Assembly (NCBI GenBank): GCA_001986395.2
Contig: MQVO02000020.1
Coordinates: 1-64,000, forward strand
Direction of reading: 5' to 3'
Length of the DNA stretch: 64,000 bases
Source of the DNA: Irpex lacteus
Taxonomy: Eukaryota > Basidiomycota > Agaricomycetes > Polyporales > Irpicaceae
This document shows, one piece after another, positions 11,740 through 24,264 of the stretch. The notes beneath the pieces were generated by a model. The model had not been told where the DNA came from and ran no database searches. It saw only the letters and a list, made by a program, of their open reading frames with translations. Numbering within the stretch: position 1 is the stretch's first letter; the number at the start of each line of letters is the position of its first letter. Made by a program: the position numbers and the translations under genes.

Positions 11740-13322
11740 TCACATCGTAGCTTCCCCATAATGCTCATTGAATATGCGCTTGCTGAACTTGCCGAAGTCT
11801 TCTGTGGTAGACAGCTGCTGGTCCGTGTTAGGCTGCATGAAGAGGGCGAACGTCTCGCGAGAGACTGTATCAGCTCCTTGGCCCGCACCAACACGGACGC
11901 AGTGAGGGGTAGCTCGAAGCTTTCCTGCGGTAGCAAGCTCAAGGGCCTCTCCAGTCTGGAATGCCAAGCAGTCCGCCGGGATGGAGACTTTGGTAAGGTC
12001 GCCACCACGAGTGCGAATGTATAGGCCCGAGGAGGGCGAAGGAGACTGGATGGCGATTGGTTCGCCACCCTGTGTCTCCGGGGCCTTAAGATACAATGCC
12101 TGACAATAGACTGTCAGGTGAATCTGGCCAGCAAGAGTAGAATTAGCTCACCGAGCAGAGACCTGTTAGCAGCGAGTGATCAAGATGGAACCCGCACCAG
12201 CTGTCGATGGGCTCATCCTCACTCGGAAGGGGAGCGTCAGGTGACGGAGGGAAATAATGCAGAAGACGAGCTTTAGCAGTCTGCGAGGTTTTAATCAGCT
12301 CTGACAGAGACAAAGAGGAGTCGCTCAGGTAGGTTGATGCTGCTTTATATTCAGTATTTTTCCCTTTGAGTAATGGTGCGTTTGCTTGACCTACCGAACG
12401 GTTGGCAAGCTACGGCTAATTCGGTGCCAACTTTGAACACGAAGCTATAGGACGCAACGATAAGAAAATATCCGATTCTTGTCGAATCATGACGAACCTG
12501 CCAAGGTCCTTGAAGGCTTGTTCGAAGCCTTGCACCTCCTTGACATCTTCAGTCGGCCCTATGGCCCAGATATGTAAAATAGTCAATATGGAATCCGGAG
12601 GCGGAGAGCTTACATATGTTCTTCCCGTAGTATTCGGGATAAGCTTCGCGAAGGATAGGAGATACGCTGGGCTCATCCAACACAGGATTCGCATAAAAAG
12701 AGCCTTTCAGGGTATCTGTATGAAATTTCCAGCGACGAGGATCCAGTAAGCATGTCGCAAGATCTATCTACGTAGTGACTGACCTGGTTTGCCATTCATT
12801 ATTTCCTGGTTATAATCACGAACGTTCAGCTTGCTGGAAGGTATTTCATCAAGTATGAAAAGTTTACCTTTCCATGAGACCATCCAAAGCTAACAATCTA
12901 TCAGTCTACCAAGTTTTTCGGCACATCGAGTGAAGTCAATGCATACCTGTATCTGCTTTTCGGGTCTGTGAATCGCTCTCGCGTGGCTTCATCGAGAGAG
13001 GCAAACTTGTATGCAAGTTTCAGTAATCGTTCTCTAGCCGATATATACGTTGAGGGCAAATCTCGGACGATTATAATGCCCAGCGAGTCAGGTTGAGACC
13101 CAAATGCCCTTTCTACATATCGATTTCAAGATTTGTGAGTTCTGGAATAGGTAAATGGTCCATGAGCGTCGGAGACTCACCGATACTTGCAGTAAGCGAC
13201 AGTGGCTCATTTACAAGAGTTTTGTACGATATCGCAACAGCCCCTTCGGGGGTTGTTGTGACTTTAGCAGGAGCATTTGCCAGAGTCGCCATCGTACGTC
13301 GAAGGATAGAACGTGCAGCCAT
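11740..13322 (-). CDS. 2-oxoglutarate/Fe(II)-dependent dioxygenase-like protein (IPNS/clavaminate-synthase-like fold)
   Basis: The protein belongs to the isopenicillin-N-synthase-like non-haem iron oxygenases; its substrate is unknown. The N-terminus (MAARSILRRTMATLANAPAK) could be a mitochondrial presequence; a second in-frame ATG lies at 13289. Conserved pieces in order are LGIIIVRDLP, RERLLKLAYKFASLDE, FGWSHGK, EIMNGKP, KGSFYANPVLDEP and WAIGPTEDVKEVQGFEQAF. The iron-binding part follows: FHLDHSLLTGL holds the HxD pair, RATPHCVRVG the distal His, and SRETFALFMQP the arginine expected to bind 2-oxoglutarate. At least seven introns are needed. It is convergent with the sterol glucosyltransferase, with only about 170 bp between stops. 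The fold is well supported, the reaction is not. Confidence 0.8.
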
Positions 13323-13823
13323 CACTATCTTATCACGCTGGACGAGTGCTTTTAAAGGTCATGTTTTCGGCCATGTGGTCGGCTGCAGCAGCGCATGACT
13401 GGTATGATACCCCGCATTTCATCAGGCACAGTTCTAGTGGTTTAGAGTTTTTGTCAGAGCCGGTAAACACTGGCATCAGCGATAAGACAGTTCGATGTGA
13501 TGTATTCTAACGTGGATAAGAAATGCAGGACAGCGAAGCATGGTATGGTAGTATGGTAGGGGTACTCGGGCTGGGACACAGCGGCAACACGAAGGAATAC
13601 GTATGTAAGAATGAGAAAAGATACGCGACATACTATTATACAGAACTGCTATTGACAATTGAAAGTACGAAACGAGTATCGAGAGCAAGAGATGGGCTAG
13701 GCTACAAATCAAACTGGCAGAGAATAAAGTAGGGTACTAAATAACGTGAGTCGTGAGAGTGCGTTGAAGAGTCTGAAACAGTCATTGAAGAGTTGTTGGC
13801 TGAGCCTCGAAGTGCGTGTTTGC
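13323..13823. other. Intergenic, 0.5 kb
   Basis: The gap separates the starts of the dioxygenase-like gene from the stop of the MAPKKK gene, so it should contain the promoter of the former and the 3' end of the latter. No conserved ORF, RNA or repeat was recognised. Confidence 0.5.
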
Positions 13824-16800
13824 TCAAGGCGACCCAGAATCGGGAGAAGAGCCTTCTCCAGAGCTAGACGAGCTTGCCTCAGAACCATTGGGAGTCTCCA
13901 GTGGAGAGGTGCTAGGCGAGGTACTTCGGATCGCCTCGACTTCCTTCTCCTTTTCGATGGCGGCTTGGCGTGCTACCGACGCTGAATCAAAGGTAGGGTT
14001 ATCGGGGATCTCAACCGGTGGGCTTGTCGCTAGCTCAGCTTCCTGGAAACTGCGTAGGGCATCGGAGAGTTGTTGCATCCACGGATGGTTCAAAAGCTCG
14101 ACAGCCGACGGACGCTCAATGGGGTCTATGGTGAGGCACTGTCGAATAAAGTCAATGCCGAGCTCGCTCAGTTGACCGGGCTCGGGGAGCGGAGGATGCT
14201 GGGTAGCCACTCCAATATGGAACATGATCGCGAACTCATTATCGAGGTTGCTCCAGGGTTTCCTTCCTGTCGCACATTCGAGGACAACACATCCTAATGA
14301 CCAGATGTCCATTGCGCCGTGCCTACCAGTCCGGTTGTTCCTGATGATTTCGGGTGACATGTACATCGGTGTTCCGTTAAGACTGTTGTTTGTACCTGGT
14401 ATCGGTATACCAGTTGGACCGTCCATATCTGCTGCTCGTCTTGTCCGCTGGATGGTCCGTTGGTTCTTCGCCAATATCTTGGCAGCTCCGAAGTCGACGT
14501 ACTTGATTATACCCTGGTGGTCCAGCAGAATGTCTGAATCGAAATTAGCGAACGAGGAGATGACCATGCGTGCGAATCACTCACTGTCTGGCTTGATGTC
14601 GCGATGAACGACATTCATGGAATGAAGATACGCGAGACCCTCGAGCATTTGCAAGGTATAAATCTGCATCACACTCTCGTCCTCTATCCTCCCAAGCTCC
14701 AACAACGCCGCCAGACTGCCGTTCTGACAGTACTCTTCAAAGATATACACCTTGTCGCGGTGCACTTCAATACCGTAGTACTCCACGATATTCGGATGAT
14801 GCAGCAGCTCCATGACCGCCAGCTCGTCCTTAATCTGAGCATACAAACTCGAGAGTCCAGCCACCTCCTGGAACCTAATCTCCTTCACAGCCATAAGCGA
14901 TCCAGAGTCGAGGTTCACAGCGAGGTATACAGATCCAAAGGTACCCGCACCGATGAATCTGCCTTGCTGCCAACGGATAGAGATGTTTGAAGCCGAACCA
15001 GCAAGGGAAACCAAGGACTTATCGACGAGCTTCGCCTCATCAATAACGCGACCAATCGCATGTTGCTCCGCACCGATCTGCGCTCTCTTGTTTTCGAGCT
15101 CTTGCACGGCACGGCTCGTCTTCTCCCAGAACTTTCGGAGATGTGGATCGATATACGTCGGAGAGGCACCGTTGCCAATCGCAGGGAGGAGAACGAAGTC
15201 ATCTTCCGCGAGACGTTGCGAGATTGTTTGGCGGAGCAGCTCCTCCTGTCGCTCTTGCTCTTTCTTCGCTTCCAAAGTCGAGCGAGCACCCAGGATGTCG
15301 AAATGGCTGATAAGAAGGGTCATGCAGCTCGCAACTTTCTGACGGAGCATCTCGAACTGTTCATCGGGTAGCTGGAGGATATTGTTCCGCCGCGTCCGAT
15401 GCAAGGTGAACTCTAGCGCGCTGACAGCCCACCTGAACGTCTTGCGATCGTTCGGGTCGCAGTCGTCACAGATGAACGAGACCCACGAAATCGCCAGTCG
15501 AATCAAGAGGCGCTGGAACTTCAACGACGACTGCTGATCCATGTACTTCTGTGCATGCTGTCCGTGTTCGGAGACAAAGGCGTACCAATTCTCCAGAAGC
15601 TCTTGGTAACCCGTCGTGTCCCGTAATCCCTGACGAACATGGTTAACAGAGTCGATGATAGATTCTGCTAAACGGTTCGTCGCCCGACTGATCTTCCGAA
15701 GTTCGTGGTTGACCCCGGGAAGATGAGCCTGCTGCTCAGAGACACACCTCGGAGGAGCAAACGCCGGCTCCAGAGGCATACCATCTTCGTCGTATACCGA
15801 AAATACCTCGGCGAACTCTTGCTTCGCAGCTGCTAATCGATGCTGAGGGCCATCAGCTATGAGCCGTATGCGGTTGTCCTGTAACTTGAGGTCAAACCGC
15901 GGTAGGGTAAGCATGAGCACGAGACCGTTCCATATGAATCGAGTGCGCGGAGTTAGGACGAGTAGATAAGCTGGAACCTCGTCTTCCAACGTCTCCGTAT
16001 CACCTCCTTCCAAGAATGTCGGGTTCTCCTCTACTTCGTTAACGTGGAAGGCTTCTACGAGTATGCGGCGAATTTGGTCGGGACGGTCATTCAGATTCGG
16101 AGTGGCGATGATATAGGTCCCGTCCTCCTCGAATGTCTGCGTGTACACGAGCGAGTGGCCGGTCTCAACCAAGGCGGAGATGAACATATCGATGGGCACG
16201 TCGTCCAGCGAATACTCGGCAGAATTGCTAAACCGCTGAGAAAGGACACTTCAGGGGCTGTGTATCAGCCGTGATAGTCATCTTCCGTGTCTTTTGTCCG
16301 CTTACCGAGCCAGTCGAAGAAGCTTGCGATACCGCAGCTTCACTCCTTCGAAAATCTTGGCGTACCAGCTGATCAGCTGTTCGTTCGTCATGGCCGATTT
16401 CGCCGGCGGTTCACGAAGAGTCGTCTGAAGAGCGTTCGCAGTGGCCGCCGTGCTACCTGTCGCATTATGGAATTGAGGCGTCTTCTCCGCTGAGACCGGT
16501 AGACGAATTTGAGTGTCGAAGTAATTGGTAACGCGAACCATTAGTTTGTTGGTCAGCGCACTGAATGGCTGGGGTTAGTTGACCTTTAGAAGGTGTCGTA
16601 ATGATACCTGTACGTACCAAAGCTGTTCAGCTACCAGCGACGCTCCGCCGCTGATGCTCAAGCTGACATCACTGAACGTTGCCCATTGGGCCTCGATCAC
16701 ATCTGTCTCTTTGAAATATACACCTTTCGTCTGACTCTTGAGTTTCCAATGTATGAGCTTGAAGAAAAACGTCAGGGCTTCTAGGATAACGGTGTCATAG

Positions 16801-18233
16801 TCCTCGCTAATGCACGGAGGTAACCTCCAGTTCCCTCCCGGATCAGGCATCAAGAAAGCCTCGTACTGCCGCTTCAGTGTACAGGCAAAACCGATTTTGA
16901 CCTTCAAGTCGTCCGTCATCTGATCAATGATGAGAATGTCCGGGTTCTTGAGTCTCTGCGCGTATTCGAGCCGGACACGTAAAATAGCTTGTGCGAGGTT
17001 GGTGAGGAAGGATATGAGAGGTACCAGTTCCTTCTCGAACGACGGTAGGTTCATCTTCTGGAACATGGGGGCGAGGTTTACATGGGCATCACGCGTGGTG
17101 CCGACAAGAGCGTGAATGGTAGTCATAGAGCCCTTCTCGAACTGCCGTTGTATCGACTCCTCTTTGAGTAAACGTTCCACAAAGGGTGCGCCGACTTGGT
17201 CTCCTTGGGTAGCAGGCCCAGGGAAGGTCGAGCTAGGCGTAGAGGTAGGCTGATAGACATCCAGCGTTTCGCTGCCTGTCCATCGACGCAAAAGAGCAAT
17301 CTGTTGCCTAAGCGAGGTGATAACGGTAGACCACGTATTTAGGGTTTCGACTCGTTGATGGAACTCTGGCTCCGTAGCCGCGCGATACTCGGCGTAGAAT
17401 TGTCGCAAGCTTGGGTATAAGGAGTAGACAATGTCCAGCCTGCATAGCATGCGGTTGACTTCTTCTAAGGCGTGGTCCGCCGGAGAGAGATCTGAGCCTG
17501 GGGGCACGTCGCTGACACGAAATGCGAGGAGTTCTTTCACTATTGCATCTGCCGTCCGTAGCCTGCGCTCCTCGAGATAGCGACGTTCCTCTTCTTCAGT
17601 CCGCCCTAATAGCTTTGCACGTATGCCTAACCATATCTCCGCTCGAGGGTTCTCTTCTTCGTTCGACATCTTCAACGCCACCGCTATACGAGTGCTTTCC
17701 GACTTCAAGACATCTCCCGCCAGCACTGAAGCAAGCATTGCCTGCCATTCGAGCCTTTCCCTATCCTCCAACGTTTCCGGTTCTATAGGCTCTGAGTCGA
17801 GCATCAAAGACGAGAGCCGATCATGGCCCTCTCCTGTCATTCCAGATTGCAGAGTTCGCATGTCCTCATCCTCGCTGTCGTTGCCGTCGAGCAGCTGGCC
17901 AAGTCCTCGAGTATAATAGAGACTGTCTGGGTCGTTTCTTGGATCGTCCTCGATACCCAGGCCGGATCGGTACCGCTTCACGAACTGGTTATAGATGGTC
18001 TTGGACTGAGACGGTTCGCCTGGGATGTTTGAGTGGTGTGGGCCAGGCGAGAACGTAGGCGTTTGCTTGCGTCCCTTCGTCCGCCCCTTGCCTACGGAGT
18101 GCATCGCAGGCGAGGACGCGTACGAATGCCTGGTTCCCCAGTTACCTCCCTCCTCCTCATCGTCGGCGTCGTGTTCTGGGTGTGTGTAGAGCGTCGGTGT
18201 GTGTCTTCTCAACGCTGCTGCAGACTGCGGCAT
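13824..18233 (-). CDS. MAP kinase kinase kinase of the SSK2/Wis4 (HOG pathway) type
   Basis: This kinase should phosphorylate the Pbs2-type MAPKK in the osmotic/oxidative stress cascade. A long N-terminal regulatory region (about 1,100 residues) starts at the ATG at 18233 with MPQSAAALRRHTPTLYTHPE and has acidic Ser-rich and helical stretches, as in Ssk2/Wis4/Mekk4. The kinase domain is C-terminal. It has the glycine loop GRFIGAGTFGSVYLAV, the lysine in LMAVKEI, the catalytic loop VVHRDIKPD, the DFG motif in VDFGAAKILA, the activation segment and P+1 loop NGTPMYMSPEI, and DIWSLGCVVLE. The DFG exon is separated from the HRD exon by an intron near 14,530-14,585. Further introns lie near 16,240-16,310 and 16,560-16,620. 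A Ser-rich tail follows the kinase. A 270-bp divergent promoter is shared with the DRG1 gene. Confidence 0.92.
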
Positions 18234-18503
18234 CGTGTAAGCATGAAAGCAAGAAACAGAAGACAAATGAGACGGGTCAGAGCGGTCGAGGATGACTGGA
18301 AGACATCATGCGCACCTCGCTGCCGACCCACCTGCAATTACAGTTTCAGCGCGTGCCCTGGGCGTCTACGAGATTATGGGAAAAGGAGGGTAGGGTGAGG
18401 TGTAATCGACGTCAACTCACAACCTCCATCCGCTCCTCCCGCCAGGCTCCGCATCGCAGCATTCAAGACATAACTTTCACCACAGAAATACACCGCAGCA
18501 AAG

Positions 18504-20690
18504 ATGGGTATCGTAGAAAAGGTCAGAATGTGTGCACGAGACGCAGAGGCTGAGTACTGAATGAAATGCGGTGCGCTTTAGATCAAAGAGATAGAGGGTC
18601 AGCTATCCAGTCACTCATGCTCGACGAATACAATGTTCAATGACCAATTATAAAATGCTGTGTTTCCGATCACAGAGGAGATGGCGAGGAGTTAGTAAAC
18701 ATGCTCTCTACACGTTTCCGATAACTTTTCACTTAAGAAATGAAATCTTCGTATTGCAGCGCAGAAGAACAAGGTGAGCCTTTTCCAACCGTACGTGCAG
18801 GGAACACGTCACTCAGCCATATACCCGCGCCGAAGTAGGCGACCGAGTACCATCTTGGTCTCTTGAAAGCCAAGCTCGCAAAGTATCGCGCGCAACTGCT
18901 TGAGCCCGTCGCAAAGTCAGGTGGCGCTGGGACCGGTTTCGACGTCCAAAAATCAGGGGACGCAAGAGTCGCATTGATCGGTTTCCCTTCGGTCGGCAAG
19001 GTACGTCTATAAATCTATTCATATCACCAGGCCCCCTCATTGCACTGGAAACCGGTAATAACGCACCCCTATCACCTTGCAGTCCACACTTCTCAGCAAA
19101 TGCACTCACACGCAGTCAGAATCAGCGGCGTACGAGTTTACGACACTCACTGTGAGTGGATCTCATTCCTCATGTCTTCCACTGCCACTGCTAAGTTTGT
19201 GAGTTGAATTGCTGATCGCGATTATGACGCTGTGCATGTCAGGCTATTCCGGGTGTATTGGAGTACCAAGGCGCTCGCATCCAGCTTCTTGACTTGCCCG
19301 GAATTGTCGAGGGAGCGAGCCAAGGTCGTGGCCGTGGGCGGCAGGTCGTATCTACTGCGAAGACCGCGGATTTGATCCTCGTTATGCTCGACGCCACCAA
19401 GTCGGAAGAGCAACGTCGCCTACTCGAGATAGAGCTCGACGCCGTGGGTATTAGGCTGAACAAGCAAAGACCGGACGTAATATTCAAGAAGAAAACTACA
19501 GGCGGTGTGAGTATACAGCGGCTTGTAATAGCGCGGTACGAACGGCTAACCGGTTGTAAACATAGATCACCGTAAGTGTCCGCTTCCAGACTAACGGCCG
19601 TTATCACCAACCTATTTCTAGCTCAATACGACTGTGAAGCTAACCAAAACCGACGAAAAGACCATCCGTACCATTCTTGCTGGCTGTCAGTGTGCAATTT
19701 TACTCCTAAGATGTCGGAAACCTATTGACGCTGACCTAAGACAAGCTGCACAACTGTGACGTGATGATACGAGAGGATGTAGGTGCCATACTCGATATGT
19801 TATGTTGGACCCAAGACTCACGCAAGGACACCAGATTACCACCGACGAGTTCATTGATGTCCTAATCGGTAGGCTCTTGTCCTAACTCGTTGCGGCCTCT
19901 CTGACCCGGCTGTCAAGGCACACGAAAGTATATCCCATGTCTATGTGAGTCTATTGGACACTATCCCCGAATGTTCGTTTCATGACCTTTCAAACAGACG
20001 TCTACAACAAAATAGACGCCATCAGCTTGGAACAACTGGATAAGCTTGCCCACGAGGACCACACGGTCGTCATCAGTTGTGAAATGGGCCTGAAGTAAGT
20101 TGTTTCATTCCGACGTCTTCGAGTGAATGTTCACAGGCTTGCGCAAAGCTTGGACTATTTAATCGAGCGGATCTGGGCAGAACTGAGTTTGGTCAAGGTA
20201 TACACAAAGAAGCGTGGTGTGCACCCAGATCTGGACGACCCGGTGTGTATGAGAAAAGGCGCTACCATCGAGGTACAGTTATTTGATCTGCAGCGTCCCG
20301 CGTCGGAGGGCGTGTTTCCAAACATCTCTGATCCCTTGGTAGGACGTGTGTAACCACATTCATCGATCACTTTCTGCCAATTTCCGGTATGCGCTTGTAT
20401 GGTGAGTTTGGATATCCTCCCGGGCTTATGGCATGATGAATTGGTGGATTTGACATATATCATCTTCTAGGGTACGTTGCCACTGTGGCGGGTTATGTCA
20501 GGCCATCCGCTAATCTTTGCCAATTACGTTTTGGGATAGGGCAAGTCATCGAAATTCAATCCACACGCCCAGAAGGTGGGCCTGAACCATCTGCTGCAAG
20601 ATGAGGACGTGGTATCAAGTGAGACAGCATCGATCTCATCGCATCGGTGTCCCTGGCTGATGACATCTTTGCGCAGTCTTCACGAAATAG
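18504..20690 (+). CDS. Developmentally regulated GTP-binding protein 1 (DRG1/Rbg1)
   Basis: This is a translation-associated OBG-family GTPase that works with a DFRP partner (Tma46 in yeast). The first exon encodes MGIVEK followed by a gtcaga donor; the next adds IKEIE, matching the family's N-terminal helix. GTPase motifs are G1 (GFPSVGKSTLL, split by an intron near 19,002-19,082), G3 ([20 protein letters not shown]), G4 (YNKIDAIS) and the SCEMGL segment. The C-terminal TGS domain includes [18 protein letters not shown] and [20 protein letters not shown]. The stop follows a last tiny exon that encodes FTK. At least ten introns are present. The length, about 365 residues, is normal. Identification is secure. 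Confidence 0.94.
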
Positions 20691-21377
20691 GCTGCTCGGT
20701 TTGGTTAAACCGAGAGCCGTGGGCAGCGACACATGGATATGTCGACGCGAATTGAGGAGGTTCCGAATGTCGCGATAAGTATATCGGGTGTATTAAATAT
20801 GTTTCTAGCGTCGTGCGGTTGCTTCCTTGGCCTATTGTCTGTTATTTTCGCCGTGTGTGCCGCGTTCGACGTTGTAGTGGTATATGTCCTGTACGACAGA
20901 TGAAGAAACAAACTCTCATGCTAGACATTTCTGGGATGCTGCGTGTTCCTGTGTTTGAGCTTGAGGAGAGCAGTGCGGCGATAGCCGAACGAGCAAGGGA
21001 CGACGGATATTGCCGAGATGCAGGGTGGTGCTCGATCGATTATTGAATTCGCAACAGACAGCAGACAATCAGCACAGATTTCGCCTTTCTGCGACGATGG
21101 CTGACTCTGGCAGACTTTCTGTCAGCCTCATTTCGCTTGCATTCTGCTAACATTGCTCCTCGGACTCTCGCGGTAGCACGTGCAAATCACTTCGTCAGCA
21201 TCGCCACACCCTACCCGTCGGACTTGTCCTTGTTAGCTTTTTGCGTTGGGCGCGGAGGCCAAACCGCGCCCGCTCTCCTTTATAAACGGACCTCTCGGAA
21301 AACCCTTGACGCTATTGCTTTTCGCTCTCTTACCCCCCAGCTACACACTACACACTACTCTACACCCCATTGCCACC
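20691..21377. other. Intergenic, 0.7 kb, with promoter of the MBL-fold gene
   Basis: Two + strand genes flank this gap. Its right end contains a clear TATA box (see 21281). Open stretches in the left part have no family resemblance. No repeat or RNA gene was seen. Confidence 0.5.
21281..21287 (+). promoter_or_regulatory. TATA box (TATAAAC) of the MBL-fold hydrolase gene
   Basis: TATAAAC lies 97 bp upstream of the ATG at 21378, followed by a pyrimidine-rich stretch. The start itself has an ideal context, GCCACCATGG. Confidence 0.55.
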
Positions 21378-22957
21378 ATGGGTTCGATAGATATCAACAT
21401 GTTCCCTCCAGAAGAGCCCATTGAGCTCATCTTCCTCGGAACGGGCACCTCATCGACTCTACCTCACTTGGACTGCTTGACTGCACCCCCGGACGCGAAG
21501 CCATGCAAGACATGTACTTCGACTCTCTATCCTGAGGGCAAGAAGAATATTCGGGTACGCCTAATTCGTCACTCGGATGTTTGATCGTTGACCCAAACGT
21601 CTTCCGTCTCTAGCGGAATACATCATGCGTCTTGCGAATTCGTGGAAGTGACGGAGAGAAGAAGTAAGTACATCGACTCCGTAGGGTTACACGCCGTTAC
21701 TGACATATCTGTCTGCCTCTTGCCATCTAGAACCATCGTTATCGACGTCGGCAAGAGCTTCCAGCCCGCTGCCATTGAGTGGTTTCCAAAGTATGGCCTG
21801 AGACGGATAGATGCAGTGCTCATCACACACGCCCATGCCGATGGTCCGTTCATTCATCTTCAGCTAGATTCAATTGTGTTCAGCTTCCTGACTCCGAGCC
21901 GGCAGCTATGAACGGACTCGATGATCTAAGAGGTCGGTGTTCGGTTGTCTGCTGATCATCCGAGAACATCGAGTGCTGACCAAGTGCTTTAGGATGGACG
22001 CTTCGCGGGGCTATTCAACCACACGTTGATCTCTATGTTAGCATGCACACGTTTCGAGAGGTCCAGCGCGCGTTTCCATACCTTGTCTCGAAAGAGTTTG
22101 CATCTGGCGGAGGCGATGTACGTTCAAGCTATGAGACTGTTCTTCCTTGCATTGCCTCTGACGTATCTTCCTCTCACTCAGGTACCAGAGTTCAAATGGC
22201 ACATCATCGACGACCGTGTTCCTTTCGAGATTGAGGATACGGGCATTAAGATCACACCCTTCGCAGGTACGTCCTCCGGGCTGCTAAAATCACGCCTCGT
22301 GTGTGATACATCGGACCGAAGACTGATCTACGAAACTCGCTAGTTCATCATGGCCGGTTCTTCTCCTCAGCTCCCCCATTAGAGTTCTGCCCAACGCCAA
22401 GCTCGCTATCACCTGCATCTACCAATCCTTCAACGCCCCCGGATCGGCCAAGTACACCCCGCGATGGACTACTGCCGGTCGAAGAAGACACGAAGGCGGT
22501 TCGGCCTTATCTCTGCCTCGGTTTTGTCATCCAAGATTCAATCGTATATTGCTCGGACACCTCGCATATACCAGAAGACGTATGGGCGCTGTTTGGTCGC
22601 TCCCCAGAGGACTCATCTGAACAGTCAAGCGTCCCACCTGTCTTCGTACTCGACTGCCTGCGTCTACAGCCACACACTTCTCATCTGGGCATCGCCGACT
22701 CGATAGCTGTGGCTAGACGGATGGGTGCACAGAGGACGTATTTGACTGGATTTGGGCACGAGGTGTCACACGATGAGTATGTGACGATGCTGGAGGCTGT
22801 TGGTGGGAGGAAGAAGTTCGACCATCCATTGACATCTGTCGAGCGGCAAGGCCTGGCTCTGATAGATGAGGGCAAGCCAATATGGGTGCGTCCGGCATTC
22901 GATGGGTTGCGAGTCTTTGTTTCAGAGGACCTGAAGGCGAGAGACGAAGAATATTAG
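21378..22957 (+). CDS. Metallo-beta-lactamase-fold hydrolase, PhnP/lipoyl-ligase-neighbour-like
   Basis: A metal-dependent hydrolase of unknown substrate. The start lies in a perfect Kozak context. The opening IELIFLGTGTSSTLPHLDCL is the first strand and glycine-rich loop of this MBL subfamily, and PCKTCTSTLYP contains a CxxC pair. The metal motif HxHxDx is seen as ITHAHADA (bases about 21,820-21,840, completed across an intron), followed by GLDDLRGW. Another histidine pair (VHHGR) lies near 22,350, YCSDTSHIP (about 22,550) provides the bridging Asp, and TGFGHEVSHDEY gives the last His. About six introns. The closest described relatives are PhnP-type phosphodiesterases and uncharacterised fungal cytosolic proteins; that functional analogy is an inference. 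Confidence 0.85.
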
Positions 22958-23443
22958 TAATCCCTCCGCAAGCTGTATTTTCTGCTATCAGCTAAGTGCT
23001 TGTATAATTCTGCTTATCTTATCTCGGGTTGGAATTTATTGTGTAGACAGTGTTTATATCGTAGCGTAGAGCTCCCTTCTTCAATGTATCTCTTGTAATA
23101 TCTTCGCTATGATACGCGGTAGTCAGCTGGACGACCGCTCTCATGGTCATCTGGCCAGACAGGCAGGAGGCAGACTGGACTGAAGCTAGTCCACTCCACT
23201 GAACTCTAGTCCGGCGTCTAGACCATAGCATCCGCGCGGGGAACTCTGAATTGATGGGAGTCACGTGCCGAGGAGCCGCGAATGCCACAGTATCCGCCTG
23301 CCGCTGGTGAGAAACGTCTCCCAGCGAGGAACACTCTCTCAACTCCCACCAGCTCCTCCAGCTTTCTCTCTCCTAAACCACCACGACGTCCTCCTAAGAG
23401 TTACTCGCAAAATTCACCTCAAATTGCACCGAGGTAGCCTGAT
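22958..23443. other. Intergenic and promoter of the PRELI-domain gene
   Basis: No ORF here is convincing. A CACGTG box lies near 23,262 and a CT-rich block runs from about 23,340 to 23,380, both upstream of the start at 23,444. Confidence 0.45.
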
Positions 23444-24264
23444 ATGAAATTGTTCGCGCAGTCTTTCTTGTACGAGTGAGTTCAAGCCGTCCAATTAGCC
23501 TTCTTCCGTTTCCCCGCGTGCTCACGAGTTTCCCCTCATTCTTCTCTGCCTTGCAGCGATCACTGGTCAATAGTCTCTCTTGCCTTCTTCTTGCGGTATC
23601 CCAACCCATATGCAACGCACGTCACTTCTTGCGATGTCATCTCGCGCGAGTTCACCGCGGCGGGCACACTCGTGACCACACGACTCATCCTCAAGAAGGG
23701 GTCTATGCCCAAGTGGGCTCCCAGGGGTCTCCTGCCTAAGGCAGAGAGCTGGATTCTAGAGGAGAGTGAGGTCGACCCGGTGAATGGGACTCTCAGATGC
23801 ACTACGAAAAACTTGGACCATGTGAAAGTTATGCGGGTGGAGGAACATGTGACATTCCAAAGGACTGACGACAAGTGAGTGCATTGCATCTTATGGGGCC
23901 GAACACGCATATTAATAGGCTGCATAGTAAAACGCTTCAGCGGACAGAAGCTCGGTTCATGTCGAACTTTGGGTGGGGATTGACAAAGCGGATCGAGAGT
24001 CACAGCTTGGAGAGATTCAAGGCGAACGTCAAGCGAGTGAGTGTGAATATTTCGATTATTTGCGTCATCTCTTACTTACGTTTACCTTAGTCGCGAGAGG
24101 GAGTCTCATTAATCCTGAACCTCATTCGCCAAGCGCGTCAGCAACCCATGACTATGGGCGGCTCCAGCACCTCCTTCCTCGATTCCCACCGCCACTCATG
24201 GGAAACGGCATCAACTGCCTACCAAATGCCCGATTCATCCGACTCAGAGACCCAATCCAAGTAA
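23444..24264 (+). CDS. PRELI/MSF1 (Ups-family) mitochondrial lipid-transfer protein
   Basis: PRELI-domain proteins carry phosphatidic acid or phosphatidylserine across the mitochondrial intermembrane space together with Mdm35/TRIAP1. Exon 1 encodes MKLFAQSFLYD and exon 2 continues DHWSIVSLAFFLRYPNPYA, the characteristic family start. Next come DVISREFTAAGTLVTTRLILKKG, WILEESEVDP and MRVEEHVTF. A third exon gives TEARFMSNFGWGLTKRIESHSLERFKANVK, and a fourth gives the C-terminal helix region and a Ser-rich tail (split by introns near 23,876 and 24,034). The length, about 210 residues, is normal. Whether it is the Ups1, Ups2 or Ups3 type is open. Confidence 0.92.

Noticed and set aside
14604..15371. 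Long plus-strand ORFs opposite the MAPKKK
   Set aside because: Antisense shadows of the kinase and linker exons.
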